Of a DNA stretch of 64,000 bases, positions 20,705 through 31,263 are shown one piece after another. A model generated the notes under the pieces. That model saw only the letters and a list, made by a program, of their open reading frames with translations. It was not told the origin of the DNA and searched no databases. Every line of letters begins with the position of its first letter. The first letter of the stretch is position 1. A program made the position numbers and the translations under genes. The stretch comes from Gyrodactylus bullatarudis (taxonomy: Eukaryota > Platyhelminthes > Monogenea > Gyrodactylidea > Gyrodactylidae): assembly GCA_012064415.1 (NCBI GenBank), contig SSNU01000063.1, positions 71,800 to 135,799 of the forward strand. The letters are read 5' to 3'.

Positions 20705-21671
20705 CTAATAATAACCGGGATTGTCATAGGTATCTTCGTATGTGGGATCGTTATACGATTGACTACAACCACGATTGTAGTTCTCATTTGGACAGCGAGA
20801 ATTCGGATTATTCTGACAGTTTTGTGGGCGAGAATTATTATTGTAGGATTGATTGGGGTCACAATTTCTCTGCTGTTGTGGATAGTAGCAGTTGTTTGGC
20901 CTCTGAAAACACCCACCTGGATAGTTGCAGCCATATCCGGGTCGGTTGAAGCCACAGTTTCCTCTCGGATATCCCTGTTGTGGATAACAACATGAGTTTC
21001 TCTGTGGACAGTTATTGTTACACCCAGAATTACATCGATTTGGTTGACAGCAATTGGAAGGATAACCGTTTCTTGGATAATTACCGTTACTGCAGTTATT
21101 GCACCCACAATTACCCCTAGGACTGAAAAATTTACATATTTTATTAATTTCCACTGATATTATCTATTTCTGTTATGAAATTTGCCTAGTACCCTTACAT
21201 TATACTTTTCTAACTCTGGTACCATTTGGAAACCATCTCCAAGACAAAAAAATAAAAATAATCTAATACAAATTTTAGTACAAAAATTGAAATAAAAAAC
21301 ATTCAAAATTTCATTTATCTTATAACAGAATCATTTGAATAAATTAACTCAGCCAGAAATGATTTTGAAATAGCTCAAAGATTATTTAAACAAAATTACA
21401 GGCGGTACATAATATTTTAAAATAATTTTACGAGATATAAGAGTGATTAAATTGCATCTTATAATTCTTAATCATAGACCTAATTTCTTTGTTTCGATCT
21501 AACATTTTATTAGAGACTCCTTTTGATCCACTTCAAAGTCGCAAGATAAAAACTTTATATTTCCCACAAAAATGAAAATGCAAATGGGAATTTCAGTCAG
21601 TGATCGATCTTTCCAAAAGGATAAATAATTTTCAATATCAAAATAAAATCAACTCACAAACAGCAAGACAT
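20705..21671 (-). CDS. Asn-Pro-Tyr-Cys-rich protein, type F (143 aa)
   Basis: Exon 2 (20705-21122) codes PRGNCGCNNCSNGNYPRNGY and continues Asn-, Pro-, Tyr-, Gln- and Cys-rich, ending TYEDTYDNPGYY. The proposed exon 1 is 14 nt at 21658-21671 (MSCC plus TT), with a phase-2 donor gtgagt and a 535-bp intron to ttttcag. The junction codon becomes TTT (Phe) in place of the family's TGT. The sum of 432 nt gives 143 residues. A TTTATAA box lies about 35-45 bp upstream of this ATG. The Tyr/Pro/Asn content suggests a structural or secreted-matrix style protein, but there is no signal peptide. The exon 1 assignment is the weakest part of the model. Confidence 0.6.
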
Positions 21672-21934
21672 GAATCGAATAAAAATTAGAAAAACTTTTT
21701 CAAATAATTATAAATGCTCTTTAGGTAGTGCGTTCATAGAAAAGAGACATTTTGAATTTGCTGTCTTTTTTCTAACTGAACTCAATAAATGAGACAGTTG
21801 GATACATTTTTATGTGTGAAACTTTTTCAAACTGATCTCTCTACTGCGATCTTTGAAAATGAATTTGAGGCCTGGATTAAACTTTGTGCTCTTTCAAATT
21901 AGGGATTTGTTTAATTACAAATGTCTTTAGATAT
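21672..21934. other. Intergenic, no gene seen
   Basis: Promoter side of the type F gene, otherwise AT-rich with nothing recognised. Confidence 0.4.
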
Positions 21935-21938
21935 TTAA

Positions 21939-22619
21939 CCCTTTCGATACCAGAGGTCATATATGACGTCTATGTTCAAACTGAATTTTTCCAATGATTT
22001 TGAAACATTTTCTTATGATTATTTTTTAATAGTATATCACAAACTATATTAGTTTGCTATCATGCTATACTTTTGCTAGCCAGGCATAAGAATGCCATAG
22101 ATATTTGAACTTTTGCCGAAGGAAGTAGAATTCCTTAATTCATGATTCTTCTTGATCGAAATTATTAAACTTATCAATGTTCAGAGATAATAAGATTAAT
22201 TTCCGTAGACGCTAAATAGTTAATCCAAAACAAGGTATATTTTTTATGCATGAAATCAATGAGCAGTTCCATCAATAGTCTCGTAAAAATGGGGGCAATT
22301 TTCACCCCCATTTACCTGAGATCTTCAATATCTAGGTTATTTTGTAATAAGATCGAATGAAATTTAAAAGATATCCTTTTTGACATTAATTGAGTCTTTG
22401 AAACAATTAAATTTCAAATAAATCCCTTCAATGGCAAAGTTTCACTCTAAATTACTTACCAGTAGATGGGAATTTCAGTGTAAATCAGACCCTGATGACA
22501 TTATGTGTAAGAAAAAATTTTCATAAAATTTTGTCCTAGTAAATTTTTTTATCATCACATTTTAGGTTATTCTGTGAGAGAATTAAGCCTGAAACTTTAT
22601 TCGTTCAGCTATGGTATCG
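21939..22619 (+). mobile_element. Non-autonomous piggyBac-type element, copy 1
   Basis: TTAA at 21935-21938 is followed by CCCTTTCGATACC, and the far side reads GGTATCGAAAGG at 22612-22623, a 12-13 bp inverted repeat. Positions 21939-22495 match the reverse complement of 30312-31259. The right-hand TTAA is missing, the sequence running instead into the hammerhead-bearing repeat. Non-coding. Confidence 0.7.
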
Positions 22620-22624
22620 AAAGG

Positions 22625-22836
22625 TAGCCTACTAGCTGAGTGTGGTAGCAGGTTATAAATATCTTCCAATATACCGAGATTTTAGAAATTTAACGAGCAA
22701 ACGTCGAACGGCATTCAATTCACAGTGGCAAATATAGACGTGTTTCGTCTTCATTAGGACTCGTCAGTACACCATAGCAAGGATTCAAATCAACGCTTCT
22801 AATCACAAGGCAAAGCTGGATTTAATATACACCTAG
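22625..22836 (-). repeat. Hammerhead-bearing dispersed repeat
   Basis: It begins GCCTACTAGCTGAGTGTGG, which resembles the 41-bp arms of the inverted-repeat element at 55198-55422 (CCTACTTAGCTAAGTGTGG). It carries the ribozyme motif at 22720-22780 on the minus strand. Confidence 0.55.
22720..22780 (-). ncRNA. Hammerhead ribozyme motif
   Basis: On the minus strand it reads GUA-CUGACGA-GUCCUAAUGAAGAC-GAAA-C. CUGACGA (22761-22767) fits CUGANGA and GAAA lies at 22743-22746. Helix II has three G-C/U-A pairs (GUC/GAC) and an 8-nt loop. A helix I partner UGCCACU follows a possible AUU cleavage triplet near 22734, pairing as in the stronger copy at 39040. Helix III is short or imperfect. Core match is direct, activity is untested. 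Confidence 0.6.
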
Positions 22837-22840
22837 TTAA

Positions 22841-23647
22841 CCCTAGAATGTAAACTCGGGTTAAAAATAACCCAAGTCAATTTCAAAACTAAATATTTTT
22901 CTTATTTGTATTTTTCTCCCTCTCAGCTCTCATGTAATCTCAAATGAGATTTTTATAAATAAAACAGTTCCATTCCCCTCTCAGATTTCACTTTAGTTTT
23001 GTTTCTATGATCGATGAAAAAAAAAGTCGATTCTTAGGTATGGACAAAAGAAAAACCAGCCCGTGGTATTCCTCTCATCATTGCATGAAACAGTGGATGA
23101 CAGTGGTTCTAAACCCGAAATGATCCTATATTATAATTCGACCAAAGGTGGAGTTGATACTCTTGATCAAGTTATCAGGAATTACTCGAGTAAAAGAGGA
23201 ACGAGGAGATGGCCAATGGCTTTATTTTGGAATATGTTAGACATTGCAGCATACAATTCCTATGTTTTATATTGTCTGAAACATCCAGCGTTTCTCAAAA
23301 CCAAACCAAAAGGTGCTCGCCGGTATTTTCTAAAAGAACTCAGTATCAAGCTACTCAAAATTACTTCTCGGAAGAGAGAGAACACCGAAAAAACTAAAAT
23401 TTAATAAAAAATAAAAGGTGCCCATATTGCCCTAAAGAAAAATACAGAAAAGGCTATCGAGAATGTGCGAAATGTGATAGTTTTCCTTGCAAAGATCATT
23501 TTTCTATTATTTGTAATGATTGCTTATAAAAAAATATATTTTTGTAAAATTCTACTGAAAACTGTTTAATTTTTAATGATTTTCACATTGGGTTAAAAAT
23601 AACCCGATTTACCATACATGCGATTTTTCCGATTTTACATTCTAGGG
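22841..23647 (+). mobile_element. piggyBac element with decayed transposase
   Basis: Flanked by TTAA at 22837-22840 and 23648-23651. Terminal inverted repeats are CCCTAGAATGTAA and TTACATTCTAGGG, with a second inner pair CGGGTTAAAAATAACCC(A/G). Length 807 bp. It has inserted at the very end of the foldback element 23647-24499, whose terminal AGTTAATATGAAG contains the TTAA target. Confidence 0.85.
23063..23529 (+). pseudogene. piggyBac transposase, C-terminal part, frameshifted
   Basis: The first frame (23063-23404) reads VVFLSSLHETVDD, then STKGGVDTLDQVIRNYSSKR, the region with the third catalytic Asp (GGVDTLD), followed by RWPMALFWNMLDIAAYNSYV. After the stop, another frame (about 23416-23529) reads RCPYCPKEKYRKGY, then CAKCDSFPCKDHFSIICNDC, the C-terminal cysteine-rich domain that binds transposon ends in this family. 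The two pieces should be one protein, so a frameshift separates them. The N-terminal half, with the first two catalytic Asp residues, is absent. The element cannot move by itself. Confidence 0.85.
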
Positions 23648-24499
23648 TTAATATGAAGATGGGAATTTATGATTTTTACAAAATTCTTAATTTTTTCATC
23701 AAGAAATCAAATTTGATCAAGATTTTTTGGAATCTAGATCATGAGGCCCTCTTTCAGAGAAATAATAGAAAAAACCAATTTTTAAGGCAAATTTGAAACT
23801 TTGAAGTGGCGCCAAAATCTCATTCTTTTTCAACTTTGAGTTGAAAATTTTTGTTGATTTCAATGTGAGAGAGTGATCAAAAGTTGAGTTTTAGGATCAC
23901 AATTAGTCAAAATAACCGATGATCATAAAATTTTTGATAAATTGATCATTTTTCAGGGATTTTGAAATATCAAATTTCATCGACTTTGAAGTAGGGAAAA
24001 CTTTGGGATAAAAATTTTTGTTGATTTCAATTTGAGAGAGTGATCAAAAGTTGATCAAAATTAGTCAAAGAAATTAAATATGCTGAATCTGGTTTTGAGA
24101 ATCACCCCATAAACGTGTCAAAATCAAATCTTGATTTTTTAAGCATTTTCCCTACTTGAAAGTCGATGGAATTTGATATTTCAAAATCCCTGAAAAATGA
24201 TCAATTTATCAAAAATTTTATGATCATCGGTTATTTTGACTAATTGTGATCCTAAAACTCAACTTTTGATCACTCTCTCACATTGAAATCAACAAAAATT
24301 TTCAACTCAAAGTTGAAAAAGAATGAGATTTTGGCGCCACTTCAAAGTTTCAAATTTGCCTTAAAAATTGGTTTTTTCTATTATTTCTCTGAAAGAGGGC
24401 CTCATGATCTAGATTCCAAAAAATCTTGATCAAATTTGATTTCTTGATGAAAAAATTAAGAATTTTGTAAAAATCATAAATTCCCATCTTCATATTAAC
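23647..24499. mobile_element. Foldback element, copy at 23.6 kb
   Basis: Two inverted arms of about 354 bp (23647-24000 and 24146-24499) around a 145-bp centre. The ends read GTTAATATGAAGATGGG and CCCATCTTCATATTAAC. The arms are nearly perfect, so the RNA would form a long hairpin. Typical inner words are TCATAAATTCCCA, TTTTTTCATCAAGAA and GATTTTTTGGAATC. The same words mark copies at 28129, 45553, 48950 and 51470. Confidence 0.85.
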
Positions 24500-24941
24500 T
24501 AGCTTTAGATATACAGGTAGTAATAATGTCTAATAACTCGGTTATGTTTTCACAGTTGAGTTGTTAAACAATCTGTAGATTTAAACGGGGTTAAGCCATT
24601 GTTGAGAAAAAAATCTTCATTCTTTACTCTAGATGTCAAACTAAGCAAGGTGTTTTAAATTATAACTTGTAATTAATTTTAAAATATTTATTTTGTACAC
24701 ATGACTGGTTAGTAGTGACATAAAAATAAATTATCTATTCATTCGGTTTTTTGACCACCCCATTTGATTTTTCATTGAATTCATCTGAATATATTTATTT
24801 ATTATTGAAACAAAGGGATTTCATTACATAATTAATTTTCCCCCAAAAGTAAAGAAATGAAAAGAAAAATTGCTTAAGAATACTTTCTTCTTTAACTGAA
24901 TAAGAGAATGAATTTTCAATTATTTTCGTGACTATTGTAAT
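24500..24941. other. Intergenic, no gene seen
   Basis: AT-rich stretch between the foldback element and the gag-like frame. No LTR boundary could be found. Confidence 0.4.
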
Positions 24942-25722
24942 ATGACTGGAAGTCCAGGACAAATATTATGCAGGCAATATAGTATATTAGATCCATCACA
25001 TTCAATGCATCAGGGAAAAGGAATTTGGAGTTCAATGATAACAAGGTCATTACCAAAGACATATGCAGAAATTGTCCACTTTTTCATTGGTTTCGATGCC
25101 TTTCTAGATGTTGAAGAGGTCTCAGAAAGCAAGCAAAAGTCACTTCTTCTAGCCTCCTTGGATCCAGAGAGTCTACGTATAATATCTGATGCTGTGAATG
25201 ATTTGAGTAACCCCAGAACAACCTACAAGATAATAAAAGAAGCATTGCTTGAACATTACAAAAGAGGTAGTAACAATATCAAAAAAATTTTAGACATTAT
25301 AGATCTTAGGGAGAAAGAACTAGAACCAGCAGAACTGGTTAAAACTATCAAGAAACGAGTCAAAGAATGTGATCTGAACGAGAACGACCTGATTATTGCT
25401 GGAGTCATAAACTCTCTGAATGAAAAAGAAAGAGATGAAATCAAGTTAATGAAAGGGATTACTTTGGAAAATCTTTTAGATAAGATAGAGACTGTCAGAA
25501 TGAAAATCTCCAAGAATAAAATGAGCAGTCATTCAGACTACTAGCCAGGGAACTATGCCTTTTCACGACAACACCAAAAATATCAGACCGAAGAAAGGCA
25601 AGAATTGCTACGCCTGTGGCTCCAGTATACACTTTATCTACCACTGTCCTGACAAAAAATTGTTCTGTCTGAAAAATACAAAACCAAACACAAAGACTGT
25701 TGAGTTCTTGAAAGAGACATAG
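24942..25722 (+). pseudogene. Retroelement gag-like frame with detached zinc knuckle
   Basis: The frame 24942-25544 codes 200 residues with a helical capsid-like core (TYAEIVHFFIGFDAFLDVEE..., KSLLLASLDPESLRIISDAV, TYKIIKEALLEHYKRGSNNI) typical of gag proteins of LTR retroelements. Beyond its stop, in another frame (about 25565-25722), lies KNCYACGSSIHFIYHCPDK, a CX2CX4HX4C zinc knuckle, then KPNTKTVEFLKET and TAG. A frameshift or stop therefore splits one gag. No protease, reverse transcriptase, integrase or LTRs are visible nearby. A domesticated capsid gene is possible but the split knuckle argues for decay. Confidence 0.65.
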
Positions 25723-26901
25723 TGAACACACGTTTTCGGGTATTAGGGAAAGTTATATTTATTAACAATTAAAACAATAATCTCTATGAGCCAAATTGTA
25801 TAAAACATATTTGTTTAAATAATATTTGGCTCGGATATAAATATGAAATAGTATTCGGGATTATGCTTCTCAACAAAGACATTCCAAATAATCCAGCCTT
25901 TTGACTAAAAGTAGTCAAGGTAAAAAGAAATTTTGGCTCTTTTTGTATCGAGTAAAATTTTTTCTGGAACCACTAATAGAATTATATTAAATAAATTATG
26001 AACGAGGTTACGTTATACATGATGTGATGAAAAATAATGCTTTCGTTAACATTTAATCTCAAGGTCAATCTTGTTCTTTAAATTTCATTTAAATAATTAG
26101 ACGGTGTTTCTTGGAATAAAAGTTAATCGAGATACTAAAATTCTGAATGAAAATTTGATCACAGTGTCATTCAAGCCGTGTATGTCAACATGGAAACAAA
26201 ATGGTAAAATTACATCGCGCCATCTCGAAATTTATAATGTCTCTAAAATTTTCCAAAAAAACTTTTTTTCTAAATTCAGTAAAAGTGTACATTTTGAATC
26301 AGTTACCAAAAAATCTTTCAAAAGTTTCCATACCTTGATGAAAAAATGAGATTTTTGTAAAAGTCATGAATTCCCAAATTCATCGAGAATAGCTTTAAAT
26401 GGCATCAAGACGAGAATTAAATCGTAAAAAATTAAGAAGATGATTCACAAATAAGGCCTTTATTTCGGGCATACTCATCAGTGTGATACATGCCATATTT
26501 TGTACAAATTGATATCCAACTTTCATTGGTTTCGAAAATATTCATTTTTGATTGATTTATTCCTGTTTAATCATTATTGCAAGTAACTCCGTAAGTCAGG
26601 AAAAATTTAATTTTTTGAATTCCACGATGAATTGGAATCTTGTTTTTGAAATTCAAAAATGCTCCAGATTTCCACTCTTTCAAGGTTTGAGCTCAAAAAT
26701 TTCCTCGATTTCGAAAATTTAAATTTGTTTGGAAATAAGAATCTCCCCTCCCAATCGTCCACTATAATGTTTTTCAATGAAAATTGAAGTGAAAAATATA
26801 TGAGGATTACTCTATATTATGATTACACTAATTTAAATCAAATCTACTTATAAGTAGCTTCATTTAAATAAAAACTAAACATATCAATTATAACTTATAA
26901 T
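25723..26901. other. Intergenic with a possible ribozyme relic
   Basis: AT-rich. A fragment with foldback-family wording (TTTTGTAAAAGTCATGAATTCCC) lies near 26340-26380. A hammerhead-like pattern at 26444-26486 is listed separately. The 81-codon frame at 26104-26349 overlaps the foldback wording and is not supported. Confidence 0.4.
26444..26486 (-). ncRNA. Possible hammerhead-like motif with weak helix II
   Basis: Minus strand: UCACA-CUGAUGA-GUAUGCCC-GAAA-UAAAGGCCUUAU-U-UGUGA. UCACA and UGUGA pair perfectly as helix I next to the core, and AUAA/UUAU pair as helix III around AGGCC. Only one G-C pair can close helix II, which is a serious weakness, and an alternative GGCAU/AUGCC hairpin competes. 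Confidence 0.3.
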
Positions 26902-27970
26902 TACACTAAACTTCCTAAAAAATGTATTATCCGAAAAATAATCGATCGAAATATTTCTACCTGATTACTCATGAGTACGACCATTAATTTTCAAAAATAT
27001 TTTTAGAACCTCGTGTGTTCTGAAGCGCCAAATAAGGCTTGAACTTCACAATAAAATTATAAAAATTTGTATTTTGGCTAATATCGCTATGCTCTTGCCT
27101 CTAAACCTTTTTCCATTAATCTAGCTCCATTAATAAGCGAAATATATTTTTTTCGTTCTACATCAATAAAAATAACTCCATCCGATGCAGAATGAAAAGT
27201 TGTTTCACTTGCCTAAATTTTATGCATCAATATCATAATCGGTGAAAACTAGACGAGTTCAAAGTTGATATGATCGGGATATTTGTTTTCGAATGAAAAT
27301 CGATAAAATTCCATTTTTAATCTGACTTTAGTTATGGACCCCCGTTTTTTCTTACCGATGACGTCATATCATGTAAGCTTTGCCATGTTGGGAGACCCCC
27401 GTTCTTATTCTAATAATGAAGGATGTTGAATAATTATAATGTTGGCAGATCCCTATCCTTACAATAAGAACGGGGGTCTCCCAACATGGCAAAGCTTACA
27501 TGATATGACGTCATCGGTAAGAAAAAACGGGGGTCCATAACTAAAGTCAGATTAAAAATGGAATTTTATCGATTTTCATTCGAAAACAAATATCCCGATC
27601 ATATCAACTTTGAACTCGTCTAGTTTTCACCGATTATGATATTGATGCATAAAATTTAGGCAAGTGAAACAACTTTTCATTCTGCATCGGATGGAGTTAT
27701 TTTTATTGATGTAGAACGAAAAAAATATATTTCGCTTATTAATGGAGCTAGATTAATGGAAAAAGGTTTAGAGGCAAGAGCATAGCGATATTAGCCAAAA
27801 TACAAATTTTTATAATTTTATTGTGAAGTTCAAGCCTTATTTGGCGCTTCAGAACACACGAGGTTCTAAAAATATTTTTGAAAATTAATGGTCGTACTCA
27901 TGAGTAATCAGGTAGAAATATTTCGATCGATTATTTTTCGGATAATACATTTTTTAGGAAGTTTAGTGTA
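26902..27970. repeat. Near-perfect giant palindrome with 508-bp arms
   Basis: Arm 1 is 26902-27409 and arm 2 is 27463-27970, with a 53-bp loop. The paired ends line up without any net indel (TACACTAAAC with GTTTAGTGTA, GTTCTTATT with AATAAGAAC), and the arms look identical on reading. It contains GACCCCCGTT twice per arm. It shares no obvious sequence with the foldback family, has no long open frame, and no clear target duplication beyond TA. It could be a young foldback transposon, or a source of long double-stranded RNA. Confidence 0.85.
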
Positions 27971-28128
27971 CTAAGTAATCTAATTTATAGTTTATAAGTA
28001 AAACTTCAAGAAAATGACTTGTAGCTTATCAAAATGTTCCTAATTCTGACGGCTACTTTATTATTTTAAATTTCTGCGATTATGATATCATCGTCAAATT
28101 ACTGTACTTTTATAAAATGGTTTGAAAA

Positions 28129-28874
28129 TAAAGTTAGTTGATATGAAGTTGGGAATCTATGATTTTTACAGAAAACTCGATTTTTTCATCAAGAATTCGA
28201 ATTTTTTAAAGATTTTTTGGGATCCTAAACATGTTGCCCACTTTCACCAGTTGAAGTAAAAAATGCTGCAAAAAATATTAATTGAAAAATATGGCCATAT
28301 TTCAAATCTAGATTTGGCGCCAAAATCCTATTTTTTCGAGCTTTGAACCGAAAATTTTCATTGATTTAAAAGTTGGAGGTTGATCAAAAGAGGTTCTTTC
28401 AGGATCAAGATTAGACAAGAAAATCAATTCAACTGAATCTTATCTGATGAATAACCTCTTTATCGTTTGGGAGCTGAATTTCGATCATTTTCTATGCTTG
28501 AGAATCAACGAAATTTCGATAATTCAAAATCTCTCGAAAATGGGGTGACTGTCGGTAATCTAACGCTGCTAGTCAGCTTTCTTGTCTAATCTTGATCCTG
28601 AAAACCCTCTTTTGATCACCATCCAATTTTCACACCAATAAAAATATTCAGTTCAAAGTCCGAAAAATGGGATTTTGGCACCAGATGGGAATTTGACAAA
28701 TGTCCATATTTTACATTAAAAAATATTTTTTGTATGATTTTTTTTCTTCAACTGGTGAATGTGGGCAACATGAATTGGATTCCAAAATATCTTTGAAAAA
28801 TTTAAATTCTTGAGGAAAAAATCGAGTTTTCTGTAATAATCATATATTCCCAACCTCATATCAACCAACTTTAT
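28129..28874. mobile_element. Foldback element, copy at 28.1 kb
   Basis: The left end ATAAAGTTAGTTGATATGAAG pairs with the right end ATATCAACCAACTTTAT. Inner words TTTTTCATCAAGAATTCG and GATTTTTTGGGATCC pair across the centre with several mismatches. Older than the copy at 23647 judging by arm divergence. Confidence 0.75.
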
Positions 28875-30305
28875 GTTTTTCATTGGAAAAATTTCAGATT
28901 CATTATTGATATTCGTAGCCATTGGTCATTCAAACGTCTTTACAAACCTTCTTCATTTGTTCGACAAGCTCAGCTAATAAAAAATGCCATCCCTATCAAT
29001 TTTGTCCAATTAGATTGGAGAATAGAATAATATACAAGATTTTGACCTTTGATTATAAAGTGTATTGATAATCATTATGGTTCAACTTTCTTGTTCTGTT
29101 AAAACCTAGCCATCATTTTCATTAATAGGACCATTACTGCCAATTTCCAGAGCTTCATGAAAAAACCTGTTTTTTTTGTACCCTAATGGCTCAGAATACC
29201 ATTACTTCAATTTCTAATTTCTCTATTTTATACAAAAACCCAGAGGATAACAATGCAGATGTGTGGACAAAGGAGAAATTCTTCATCAACAGGTATAAAC
29301 CTAATTTGTGTGTTCAGAAAAACTACTCTGCTAACCTTCAACTACCGTGGCCTATGTGAGCTTTTCACTGTTGCTATTTATTGAAGAGTTTCTGGAGTTT
29401 TTTGCAGCTTAAATTATAGTCCTATTTTCATTTATGATTCTTATATTATTGAATTTCATTAAAAATTGCAAATTATTATTTTTCATTTAAAATATAACTT
29501 ATATCATTTTTACCACTGATGATCCTTTAAGAAACGTACATCTTCTTACATATTTCGGATGTTTTTGAACATTTACGTGAATCACTCGAACGCAATATTG
29601 TCCTAACTTCAATTTTTTACTTTATCCGAAACAATTACTCACCCAGATGGGAATCGTCAAGTATTTTTTTCCCATTGAAATTAATGACATGATTGCCTGT
29701 GTCAAATTCTTTGATAAAAACACGATTTTGATCAATACTTGAATATTTTCCTCAGTTTACCTAGAAATATTTGAAGTTATTCTAGTGCGTAAAAATATTA
29801 TTGGAAAGAAAAGATTTCTACCGGCTGTAGATCCATCTATCTGTGCACCTTTTTATTTGAAATATATGGAAAATCAGCTGAAGAAAAATGAACAAACTTA
29901 TTTTTTCATTAGACAAATAATTCCTACAGCTATTTCTAACTTTATGTACCACCACAATAACGAACAAGATTAGCCCTTAGCACTAAATTTAAAAATATGG
30001 CAGGTATTTCTATTCATCTGATGATTCAAATGATGTTATCCTTTTGTGATATTAAATGTGATAAACAACTACTTGTCTGTATTGCTTGGTTAATCTCTAG
30101 TCTTGTAAGAATTACAGTGTATCATGCACATACGGCTTGAAAATATAACGATTATAAAAAATTTGATTCCATTTATTAGGTTGATCCTAATAAGTAGTTG
30201 GTACTCAAATTACTAGCTAAAGTAACAAGTAATAGCTCGTATGAAAGATGATTTTTCAATTTTGTTATAGTAAGCAGTTCTATTCAAATAAAAAGTATTC
30301 TTGGT
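28875..30305. other. Intergenic, no gene recognised
   Basis: AT-rich. The patch at 29340-29420 (GTGAGCTTTTCACTGTTGCTA...TTATTGAAGAGTTT) resembles 53370-53440, a dispersed repeat. A 62-codon frame at 29785-29973 has no family I recognise. Confidence 0.4.
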
Positions 30306-30309
30306 TTAA

Positions 30310-31259
30310 CATGTCAGGGTCTGATTTACACTGAAATTCCCATCTACTGGTAAGTAATTTAGAGTGAAACTTTGCCATTGAAGGGATTTATTTGAAATTT
30401 AATTGTTTCAAAGACTCAATTAATGTCAAAAATGATATCTTTTAAATTTCATTCGATCTTATTACAAAATAACCTAGATATTGAAGATCTCAGGTAAATG
30501 GGGGTGAAAATTGCCCCCATTCTTACGAGACTATTGATGGAACTGCTCATTGATTTCATGCATAAAAAATATACCTTGTTTCGGATTAACTATTTAGCGT
30601 CTACGGAAATTAATCTTATTATCTCTGAACATTGATAAGTTTAATAATTTCGATCAAGAAGTATCATGAATTAAGGAATTCTACTTCCTTCGGCAAAAGT
30701 TCAAATATCTATGGCATTCTTATGCCTGGCTAGCAAAAGTATAGCATGATAGCAAACTAATATAGTTTGTGATATACAGTTGTACCTCTATAAAAAATGT
30801 AACAAACTTATCTCCTCTCTGCCCCTTTTAAGTTCAGAAAATTAATGTATAGCTACTATAAAGTAGGTTTATAAGTGTCAAACTTTCCAAAAAAATAAAA
30901 TTCACTCAAGTTTGATTCATTCGATAGAGAATTTTCTGCTGATTCTTTCTATCTAATAAAAATACCAGATTCGTTCACTTCTTGTCTATTAAAACACTCT
31001 CAAACATTGAAGCAGTTTTGATTTTGGATTAAAAAATGATTTTTCTCTTTTTCGTCTTTTTACACTTTTGACCTATACCCCCTCCCCTTATTTACACCCA
31101 CAATTGGGGAACAACTGTAATTATAGCTTACATCACTCTTTCCCCTATGATCACACTGAGATATACTTTCAAAAAATAATCATAAAAAAATGTTTCAAAA
31201 TCATTGGAAAAAGTCAGTTTGAATATAGACGTCATATATAACCACTGGTATCGAAAGGG
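30310..31259 (-). mobile_element. Non-autonomous piggyBac-type element, copy 2, interrupted
   Basis: It ends GGTATCGAAAGGG followed by TTAA at 31260-31263. Read on the minus strand it matches 21939-22495, except that an insertion splits it at about 30777-31166. The distal end at 30310 is preceded by TTAA (30306-30309) but lacks a good terminal repeat. Confidence 0.7.
30777..31117. mobile_element. Nested MITE with CAGTTGT ends, TA target
   Basis: Begins CAGTTGTACCTC and ends GGGGAACAACTG, flanked by TA, inside the piggyBac-type copy. Host homology resumes only near 31166 after a second GATATA, so the inserted block may be larger than the TIR-bounded part. The inner segment (AAAAATGTAACAAAC...GTGTCAAACTTTCC) recurs at 52738-52845. 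Confidence 0.6.
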
Positions 31260-31263
31260 TTAA

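Noticed and set aside
29785..29973. 62-codon frame as a transposase remnant
   Set aside because: The wording loosely recalls transposase fragments, but no motif could be placed.
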